Shown here in pieces: positions 56,104 to 64,000 of a stretch of DNA of 64,000 nt. The notes beneath the pieces are model-generated. The model was given only the letters and a program-made list of their open reading frames with translations. It searched no databases and was not told where the DNA came from. A program made the translations under genes and the position numbers. Origin of the DNA: Yamagishiella unicocca (taxonomy: Eukaryota; Chlorophyta; Chlorophyceae; Chlamydomonadales; Volvocaceae). The number at the start of each line of letters is the position of its first letter. Position 1 is the first letter of the stretch. The DNA lies in NCBI GenBank assembly GCA_003116995.1, contig BDSL01000012.1:124001-188000 (forward strand). Reading direction: 5' to 3'.

Positions 56104-56520
56104 CCTCGTGCGGAATGTCAACCCTCCCGATAACGGAATACGCTGCTGGGCTGCTGCCTGAGGGCCCAGGAATCTCCTGTGCAATGCCAATACGTCCTTG
56201 GTACATCTAGCCGGTTCGCAGTGTGCTGCTTAGTTGTCGTCATGGTCGCATGCGCGAAATCCAAACTCTCCCGATCATGGAATAAGCTGCTGTGCTGTCG
56301 TCTGTGGGCCCAGTACCTCCCGCTTTAATACCAATAAGCCCTTGGCACACCTGGCCGGTTCATGACGCGCTGCTTATTTGTCGCCGCGGCTAATTGCACG
56401 GAATGTCAACCCTCCCGATAACGGAATAAGCTGCTGGGCTGCGGCCTGAGGGCCCAGGAATCTCCTGTGCAATGCCAATAAGTCCTTGGTACACCTGGCC
56501 GGTTCGCAGATCGCAGTGTG
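56104..56520. repeat. three tandem copies of a roughly 147-bp repeat
   Basis: Copies begin near 56111, 56257 and 56402. Copies 1 and 3 are almost identical and share CAACCCTCCCGATAACGGAA and TGCAATGCCAATA. The middle copy is strongly diverged (CAAACTCTCCCGATCATGGA). This family is unrelated in sequence to the 142-bp satellite, which it directly follows. Confidence 0.85.
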
Positions 56521-57448
56521 CCGGATTGGGAGGGCGACATGGCTGGGCGGGCTCCAGGGGGGGCAGCGGGGTCTTGCACGCCGGCAAGCCAAGCTGCCAG
56601 CAAGGGGTCCGCAGCCCCGTTGCGGTGCACGCCCCTACCGATTGAGGGAGGGCGAGGGGCGCACTGGCTGGGCGGGATGGCCCCGTGCAACACCGACAGC
56701 GCCGGGCCACCTCCTTTACAGTTCTCTGTCACGTGCAAAATGTGTACCACCCGCCCCCGCAAGCGCCAATGCCATCCCACATACCGGAATGCTGCAAAGC
56801 AAGCTCCTAATACGCAATGCTGTCAATGCGCTGTGCCCGCACCGATGAATGTCGAATGTGTCCGCACACACCCCACCCCACCCCACAACCCACCATACGG
56901 CCCGGCCCGCCGCAGCGTCAAAGTACACGGCGCCCCCCCCTGGAGCTAGACACCTCGGTAGGCACCCCGGGGTGGGCGGGAAGTGCGACCTATACACAGC
57001 AACTGGACGCGAGGGCCCCCCGGCAGAGGGTCCGTCGCGGCCACTGCCCGCCACCCCGCGCCGGGCTGCACCCCCCAGCCAACCAGCGCTTCAACGCCGT
57101 CATCGCAGCCCAGTCGTACTCCAGTAGGGCCCGTCATGGCCCCCTTCCACCGCCACGATGCACGCAATGATGAACAAGACGAACAGTCAGCTTCCGCCGC
57201 CGCAGCAGCCGAACAGTCGGCCGCCTGCAGTTCCGAATCCCAAACAACTCGTACGATACGCAATAACAGTTCATACCTACGCCTGGTGCGGCGCCCGTCC
57301 TCCTCACCCCCACCACCATCCCCACCACCATACGGTACTTTTATGCCAGGAAATGTCTCCGAGCCACTCTGCCACCGCCCGCCGCTGCCGCGGCCTCCGC
57401 CAGTTGCTGTGGCCCCTCCAGGGACCCCCCCCTAGCGCCCGGAGCACC
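56521..57448 (-). other. presumed 3' UTR and flank of the kinase gene
   Basis: No coding region is recognised. On the minus strand a TGTAA lies at 56720-56716, about 730 bases after the kinase stop, and could be its poly(A) signal. This is uncertain, since the motif is short. Confidence 0.35.
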
Positions 57449-58954
57449 CTACGCGTGCTGCGGCGACCTGGTCAGCCCGGGCGACTGCTGCTGCCTCACC
57501 CCAGGAGGCTGCTGCTGCTGCTGGCTGCGCCCCTCGGACTGCAGCAGGCTCAGCTGCGCCTTGACCTGCGCCACCAGCTGCACCGCACTGGGTCGCTTGT
57601 GGGGCTCAGGGGCCCAGCACTGCTGCGCGAGGGACCTGAGGACGCAGCGGTGGGGGGTGAGGGTTACACGACAACATGGGGAGCCATCCTCGACTCTCGA
57701 ACCCAGCCCGACGGCCCTCGCCCTCCACAGCGCCACCCCCCCCCTCACATTTGCGTCCCCTGGGCATTCAGCTGAATGCCCAGGGGACTCAGCCTGAAGG
57801 CCCCTTTAACCCACACAGCCCCTGCTGCCGCACCTGTACGGCGCGGGCACCTCGCTGGTGAAGGTGGGCCGCAGCCCGCGTCGTACAGCCGCGCCAATCT
57901 GCTCCGGAGCCAGCTCCTTGTACGGACGGTAGCCGCGGCCGCTGGTTATCTCCCACATCACGATGCCGAGGGCTGGGGCACGACAGCGGCAGCAGGGGGA
58001 GGGGGAGGCGGGTTGGCGGGTTGTGGCTGTCATGGTGGTGTGTTAGGGTTGTGGCTGTCATGGTGGTGTGTTAGGGTTGTGATTGTTGCTTAGGGTGGTG
58101 GGAGTGGCAAGCGGGGGGTGGCGGCGCTGCTCTGGTGCGGAGCAAATTAGGGGGCGAGGGGGCGGTGGAGGGAGTAGCGACGGTGCCCCGGGCCCCCCTG
58201 GACCTGTCTGGCTCACCGAATATGTCGCTGGAGGCGTCGACACGAGAGTCTGGAGCAGCGGGGGGGGGTTCGAGGAAGACGGGGGGGGGCGGGGGGGAGA
58301 GGGCGGGAGGAAGCGAGGGAGGTTTGTAAAATCCGTTTTACGCGACGGGAAAGGATAGTTAGCGCACGGTCGTCGGACATCGATTTTGTGGGCGCATGCT
58401 GGAGCACTGGGACTGACTACCGGCAAACCTGTGGAGGCAGCGAGGGGAGGGTGATGGAGTGACGACAAAACATGGTGGGGCTTGCCAGGGGGGTGGTTCG
58501 AGAGGAGTGCCGCGTGTCTGCCCACGGGGCCCGAGCAGCAACACGACCAGTGCAGTCAGGACAGCCTCCGGGTCGACTTACTGTTGTCCATGCTTTCCGG
58601 GCTCATGTGCGTGATCCTGCGGGGCAGGGGGCCGGGGGGAGGGAGTAATTGAGTAGTTTGTGATTGAGTAGTCGTTTGTGGTTGAATGGTTGGACGGTTA
58701 CAAGCGGCGCGGCAGCTGAATGGCTGATGCTGATGCTGATCCCGATGCTGGTGGTGGTGGTGGTGGTGGTGGTGCTGTTGGTCCCCGGGCGGAGTGGCGC
58801 TACTCACGTGCCCCAGGACTGCTCCTGAATGGCGAACCAGCGGCCGCTGCTGGGAGGCCCGGGCCCCTGCTCGCCAGCAGCGCCGTCGCCTCCCTGCTGG
58901 CCGCTGCCCTCCGACTGGGGCACCTCCTCCGGGGGCTGGAACTGCGCGGGCAGG

Positions 58955-58987
<33 letters not shown>

Positions 58988-61900
58988 AGGGGACACGGGG
59001 GGGGGAGGAGGTTGCTACGGCAGGGCACTTGCTAGGCGGTCAGATCACCGCTGTTGCTCCCCCCACCGCCCGCCCGCCTGGCTGCCCCCCCCCCCCGCAC
59101 CGCCACCGCTCTTCGCAGCGGGGCGTCCGCCCCCCTTCAGCTCCCTTGTCCCCGAGGGCCCCCGCCGGCCCCGCCCCCCCGTCGCCCAGTTCTCCAGCAT
59201 GCATCTCAAAACGTCTGTTCTAAACGGGTTTTTTCTGGCATCCACGGGTCTTCCTCGAAACCCGCCGCACCTGGTCCAGCACCAGCGCCGACCCGAAGTC
59301 CGCCAGCTTGCAGGTCCATCCCCGCGGGTCCGTGGGGCTGGCCTTGAGCAGGATGTTGGCGGACTTGATGTCTGGGCGGGGGGCGGGTGGCGGGGTTGGG
59401 GGGGGCGGGGTTGGGATGACAGCCCGTGTACTTTGGGAAGCCGGGCGGGCGGGGCGGAAGGCGGGCCGCCGTTCCCCGCCATCAGGCCCCACCTAGTTGG
59501 CTTCGGCCAGCGGTGACCCTCCCCCCCCGCACACACTGCTCCACAAGCTCCCCTCCCGCGTACCGCTCGGGCTCGCCCCCCGTCCACGCCCTCCCGGCTA
59601 CTTCCTGTCCTCCGTCTCCTGTGCGTTACCGGGTCTCCGTGCGTCGCCGGGTCTTCTCGGCATCCCCCCAGTCGCGTCACCGGTTCTGTTTCTGTACCCC
59701 TCCTCCGCTCACCCCCCGTTCCTCGACCCCCCCCTCACCCCGGTGCAGCAGCCGCCGAGCGTGAAGGTAGCGCAGCGCGCAGGCCGTCTCCAGTACGGTC
59801 AGGTAGATGCCCTGTGCGTGGGGGGGGGTCGAGGGGGTGGGTGGGGGGGTGAGTGGGTGGGGGGTACGGCAGCAGCACGGGGACCGGCGGGGTGAGGTGG
59901 CCTCCAGGCGGCGGGGAGGGACGGGCGGGAGGGGCTCCAGTGGTGCTGCCGGGCTCGTGCGCGGGCTGGCAGCGGGGGCACTTTGCTGCGGTGTTGCCGG
60001 AGACCACTAGCTCCCTTTTCGCTTAAGCGCCCCCCCCTCTCCTTCCCCTCCCTTCCCCTCCCTTCCCCTCCCTTCCCCTCCCTTCCCCTCCCTTCCCCTC
60101 CCTTCCCCTCCCTTCCCCTCCCTTCCCCTCCCTTCCCCTCCCTTCCCCTCCCTTCCCCTCCCTTCCCCTCCCTTCCCTTCCCCCCTACCCGCCCCTCCTC
60201 CCCCAGCTGCTCACCACCATGTCCAGCACCCTCGAGGCCCTGGGTCGTGCCGCGCTGCGCCCCCCCGCCCCCTCCTCCGGCTGCTGCGCTGGCTGCTGCA
60301 GCAGCCGCGGGAAGGACCTCTCCTCCAGCTTGGACGCCAGGCTGCCGGAGTCACACAGCTCCATGCACAGAGCCACGAACACGGGCTTGGAGCCTGAGGG
60401 AGGGAGGGCCGGGGGGGGGCGGGGCCGGGCGGACAGTGCGGGCGTTTTGAGGAAGAACCGTAGATGCGAGAAAAAATCGTTTAGAACACAGACGTTTCGA
60501 GATGCACGCTGGGGGGGGGATGTTGGTAGGAGGCGGGAGACCAAGGGGGGCTGCTATGAAAGCAGCAACGGCGGCGGCAGCCTAGGGCTCAAGAGCCCAG
60601 GAGCCAAATCCCGCACCTTGGCTCCCCGATCGCGGTAGCCCACTGGGACTGCCCACCCACCCACCCACCCACCCACCCACCCACCCAGCTACTTCTGCCC
60701 CACCACATCGATCCCTCCCTCCCCCCCGGTCTCACCCGTCTTGTCCAGCAGCATGTCCTCGGGCCCCTGCCGCCGCAAAGCGTACGCGGTGGCGCCGCTG
60801 TCACGTTTAACTCGCTCCAGTATCACATTGTCGTACACTGCGTACACCTGGGGGTTTGGGTGGCCAGGGGGGGGAGGGCACGGAAGGGGAGGCGAGGGGG
60901 GGGGGGCAGCGCCACGTCAGCTCAGTCATCGCTCTGTCCCGAAACGCCGACAGGCTGGGCCGCTGCACATGAGGCCTCACAGCGGGTGGGCAGCAACCAC
61001 CGCCCACGCTCCCTCTCCCCCAGCCCATCCACCCATCCCTAAAAACAAAACGCCCCCCGCCCCCCGACCGGCTGCATCCTAGCCTACCTCCGATACATTG
61101 CCCCCCCCCTTCCCCTCCCCTCCCCTCCCCTCCCCTCCCCTCCCCTCCCCTCCCCTCCCCTCCCCTCCCCTCCCCTCCCCTCCCCTCCCGATGTTTTTCG
61201 GACATCCACGGGTTTCCCTCGAACCCCTCCCCTCCCCATAAAATTGGTTGTTGTTGTAACGGTTACAGTGGGTTCCAGACCAAGAGGTAGAACCATCGGG
61301 CACATCGCCTGACACTGAAATTGGTGTCCGACGACCATGCGCCAACTATCCTGTCCCGTCGCGTAAAACGGTTTTACACACCCCTCCCCTCCCCGCCCAC
61401 CGTGGTTATGTTGACGTGGCTGATGCTCCTCATCACCGCCAGCTCCATGGCGTTGCGCAGCATGTCCCGCCGCGCCTGCTTGACCTTGGAGGAGGACAAG
61501 GACGAGGAGGGGGCGGGGGGGCCGGGGGCCGGCGGCAGCGCAGGCAGGGGCCCGCCGCCGTTGGCCACTGGGGGCCCCCCGCCGCCGTTGGCTCCCTTCC
61601 ATGCTGCCCCTCCGCTGGCCGCCGCCGCCGCCACGCCGCCGCCGGCCCCCTGCCGGCCCGGCTCCGGCGGGTGCCCCAGCACCCGAGCCGTGGTTGCCAG
61701 CAGCAGCTGGTCCACCTCGGGCATCTGGATGATCTTGACGGCAACCTGTGGCGGTTGGCGGTTGGTTCGCACACTGAAACGGTTGGTGTTTGCAAGGTTG
61801 GTTTGCACACTCAAGTGGGTTGGTTTGCACACTCAAGTGGGTTGGTTTGCACACTCAAGTGGGTTGGTTTGCACACTCAAAGGGTTGGTTTGCACACTCA

Positions 61901-64000
61901 AGTGGGTTGGTTTGCACACTCAAGTGGGTTGGTTTGCACACTCAAAGGGTTGGTTTGCACACTCAAACGCGTGTCCGAAGACTATTCACGAGCAGCCTAG
62001 TACGCTGCGGGTGCGGGTGCGGCTCCTCCCCCCCCCCTCACCGGCACCGTGCCCAGCATGCCGCACAGCACCACCCCCGACCCTCCGTCCCCCAGCACTC
62101 CGGACAGCCTCAGATCGTCCAGCTCCAGGTCCAGGGAGCGGCGAGCGCAAACAAGCGCACTGGGGGGGGGGGGGCGGGGGGGGCGAGGTGACTGAGGGAC
62201 AAGGAGGGTGTTGGTGAGGGGAGGCTTACCCGCTCCCCCCCTTGCGGCCCCCTCCACCCCTTTGCGGCCCCCTCCACCCCTTGCGACCGACACCGATATT
62301 TGTGTAACCGGTCTTTATGCCAACCCCCCCTTGCGTCCCTCTTCCCCCCTGTGCCGCCCCCTTCCGGCCCCACCTGTCGAAGTGGTCGTCCATCTGGGCG
62401 CTGCAGCGCAGGGTGGACATGAGCGACTCCACCAGCAGGCCTGGCGGGGGGTTGGTGGTGGGGGAGGGGGATTCGAGGGAAACCCGTGGGGATGGGGGAG
62501 GGGGAGGGGGAGGGGGAGGGGGGGATAACGCCGTCTCCAGGTGGGACTAAGCAGGGCGGTTGGCGACCAGGCCGGTCCGCGGCAGGGCGGGGCAGGCATG
62601 TCCATCCCCCTCCCCTCCCTCGTCGACATCCACTGACCGGGCCCCCATCACCCCACCTCTCCGTCCCCCCCGCCCCCACCCGCCGACCCATGTGGGGACC
62701 GCACACGTGTCCCCCCCCACCCGCCCACCAGCTACTACACACCTACTACACACCCATGTCGTGTAACCGGTCTCTATGCCACCCACCCACCCACCCAAGC
62801 TCTCCAGCATGCTATCCTTGAAGCGTGTACCAAACGTCTCCCATTCCGTTTCACTTTCCAGTGCCACCCCACGCGTCCCGCCCCCTCCCACCCACCCAAA
62901 CGTCTGTTCTAAACGGTTTTTTTCGGGCATCCACGGGTCTTCCTCGAATCCCACCCACCCACTCATCCACCCACCCATGTGTTGCCGCATGCTGCTGGTG
63001 CCGTCCTCCTCCGAAACCGTCAGCACCGCCGCCGGGGTGGGGGGCACCCAGGGCACCAGCGCGGGCATATCCGGCACGCTGACCGGCAGGATGTCGTCAT
63101 CCTCATCCTCCTCCTCCTCGCCGCCGCCGCGCCTGCTCTTGGAGGCGCGCCCTACGCCGCTGCCTCCGTCGCCCTCCTCCCCCTCCTCGTCAATGCGTGG
63201 GTCGCTGCTGAGCATCACGTCCGCCTCCTCGTGGGTGGGTGAGGCGTCCTCTTCCTCCGCGTGGCTCTCGAACAGGACGTCCTGGGGGCCGGGGGGATAT
63301 GCAAAAACCGTTTTACGCGACAGGACAGGGGGGCCGGGGGGAGGGGGGAGGGGAGGACACGCGGGGGGTTGGGGTGGTGGAGGGCCGGGTATTGGGGTAC
63401 GGGCATGACGGTTGAAAAAACGGTTGGCTGGGGTTGCGAAGAAGACCCGTGGATGCGAGGAAAAAACCGTGTACAACAGACGTTTCGAGATGCAGGCTGG
63501 AGGACTCGGGGTGAGGAAAAAACGGAGTGGTGGTTGGCTGAGCTGCCTCTGGGGGCGGGTAGCTGGGGGGGGGGGGCTGCTCACCTGGCTGATGGAGATG
63601 GGCACGGGGCCGTTGAGCGCGGAGCCACCTCGGCCGTTCCTCGCTGGGGCGCGGGTGCGGGTGCGGGGGCGTGGGGAGGGGCCGGGTGCGGGGGCGGGGG
63701 GGGACCCGGGGCAGCCGCGGGTGCTGGCGTCCCTTTGCGGCGAGGGGGTTAGGGGGGGAGGTGCTGGGTGCGTGCTGCTGCGCCAGGTCGGGGAGGAGGG
63801 AGGTGGCCGCAAGCGCACCGCACGTCGTAGATTGCGGCCGCCCCAGTACCTCCCCTCCACCCCTCCGAAACCTCCCCCACCTTCGCTCCCAGCTGCTCCG
63901 ACATCTCAACCGCAGCCACCAGCACCGCAAACCGCCACCCGCGGCCACACCCATGACTCCCTCCCTCCCCCCCCCCGCCTCACCATCCCGCCCGAAACTC
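57449..64000 (-). CDS. TKL-like protein kinase, 5' end outside window
   Basis: Exons 63643-63585, 63281-62975, 62440-62374, 62159-62042, 61745-61401, 60847-60736, 60393-60215, 59811-59739, 59371-59271, 58941-58808, 58616-58582, 58249-58217, 57972-57834 and 57635-57449 join in frame to about 628 residues; an exon 64000-63984 ahead of them is tentative. The N-terminal part is acidic and low-complexity. The kinase domain is complete: glycine loop GVLGDGGSGVV (62159 exon), VAVK lysine (61736-61734), AMELAVMRSISHVN for helix C, HRDIKSANILL across the 59739/59371 junction, DFG (59300-59292), HMSPES, DIFALGIVMWEITSG, and a C-lobe Arg in CWAPEPHKRP. These features fit the TKL/MAPKKK-like kinases expanded in algae, with Ser/Thr specificity likely from HRDIKSAN. 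A Gly/Pro/Ala-rich insert of about 70 residues separates the VAVK strand from helix C, and another precedes the activation-segment SPES. The substrate is unknown. Confidence 0.87.
58808..58941 (-). other. low-complexity insert in the kinase activation segment
   Basis: This exon encodes about 44 residues rich in Gly, Glu, Gln and Pro (EEVPQSEGSGQQGGDG) between DFG and the SWGTITHMSPES segment. The segment is much longer than usual there, so the activation loop carries an extra disordered stretch with Ser/Thr residues. Confidence 0.65.
59185..59263 (-). repeat. donor-end copy of the intron terminal repeat (kinase)
   Basis: A near full-length copy lies just inside the donor of the intron after exon 59371-59271, pointing inward. 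Its + strand sequence runs from CCAGTTCTCCAGCATGCATC to ACGGGTCTTCCTCGAAACCC and almost matches 32055-32130 in the transporter. Confidence 0.75.
60036..60178. repeat. (CCCTCCCTTC)n-type microsatellite
   Basis: Regular CCCTTCCCCT units run for about 140 bp in the kinase intron between exons 60393-60215 and 59811-59739. Confidence 0.95.
60443..60513 (-). repeat. acceptor-end copy of the intron terminal repeat (kinase)
   Basis: This diverged copy (GAGGAAGAACCGTAGATGCG...ACGTTTCGAGATGCACGCTG) lies near the acceptor before exon 60393-60215. Read along the gene it has the same orientation as the transporter copy near its acceptor at 32055-32130. Confidence 0.65.
61102..61190. repeat. (CCCCT)n microsatellite
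   Basis: Regular TCCCC units lie in the kinase intron between exons 61745-61401 and 60847-60736. A GGACATCCACGGGTTTCCCTC motif, a relic of the intron terminal repeat, follows at 61199-61219. Confidence 0.95.
61795..61970. repeat. 22-bp minisatellite, about eight copies
   Basis: The unit is GGTTGGTTTGCACACTCAAG with TG or G endings. It lies in the kinase intron between exons 62159-62042 and 61745-61401. Some units are one base shorter (CAAAG instead of CAAGTG), giving a higher-order alternation. Confidence 0.92.
62441..62974 (-). mobile_element. introner-like intron with inverted terminal motif (kinase)
   Basis: The intron lies between exons 63281-62975 and 62440-62374. GGATTCGAGGGAAACCCGTG at 62467-62489 is the inverse of the motif at 62931-62952, with two mismatches in 22. 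The copies lie near acceptor and donor, and the donor copy continues into the AAACCGTTTAGAACAGACGT extension seen in the other genes. An ACCGGT-family motif (TGTCGTGTAACCGGTCTCTA) lies inside at 62757. Confidence 0.62.
63434..63506 (-). repeat. copy of the intron terminal repeat (kinase)
   Basis: A copy with GCGAAGAAGACCCGTGGATG and ACAGACGTTTCGAGATGCAG lies in the middle of the intron between exons 63643-63585 and 63281-62975. A third dispersed motif, CCGTTTTACGCGAC, is near the acceptor at 63308-63321 and recurs at 58335-58349 and, inverted, at 61358-61372. Confidence 0.6.

Noticed and set aside
62547..63860. 437-residue minus-strand open frame
   Set aside because: It contains one true kinase exon (63281-62975) fused to flanking introns. 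Donor and acceptor sites and phase agree with the shorter exon.

Overview
The window is nuclear DNA of a green alga, most likely volvocine (Chlamydomonas/Volvox type). The reasons are the very high GC content, dense short exons in long GC-rich or pyrimidine-rich introns, CAG/GCC-rich coding sequence, a TGTAA-type poly(A) signal, and a plant-type B3 transcription factor beside a plant-type ABCC transporter. It is not bacterial. Gene models below were built by hand from splice sites, reading-frame continuity and protein similarity. Every listed exon joins in frame.

Layout. 1-14030 (minus): a giant gene of at least 29 exons. It encodes a protein of more than 1,969 residues with a conserved N-terminal block and then about ten copies of an unrecognised helical repeat. 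Its 3' end lies outside the window. 14031-19172: GC-poorer intergenic DNA holding a 1.1-kb inverted-repeat element (14864-15980). 19173-22330 (plus): a three-exon B3-domain transcription factor with a polyglutamine tract. 22331-25389: intergenic. 25390-43042 (plus): a complete 44-exon full-length ABCC (MRP-type) transporter of 1,812 residues. 43350-45470: about 15 copies of a 142-bp satellite. 45485-56056: a near-identical second copy of the transporter's 3' half (exons 24-44) followed by a second satellite array of about 18 copies. 56104-56520: three copies of a roughly 147-bp repeat. 57449-64000 (minus): a TKL-like protein kinase whose 5' end lies outside the window.

Two structural stories stand out. 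First, a recent 10.1-kb tandem duplication carries half of an ABC transporter plus its downstream satellite. The duplicated exons are open, and the unit begins inside intron 23, at a (TGAGGGGG)n minisatellite. Second, introns of three unrelated genes (repeat protein, transporter, kinase) carry the same short terminal motifs, inverted at the donor and acceptor ends and always in the same orientation relative to the gene. This is what introner-like, transposon-derived introns would look like.

The genes do not form an evident pathway. The transporter is probably vacuolar (conjugate or phytochelatin transport, by family), the B3 protein nuclear, and the kinase a signalling protein.
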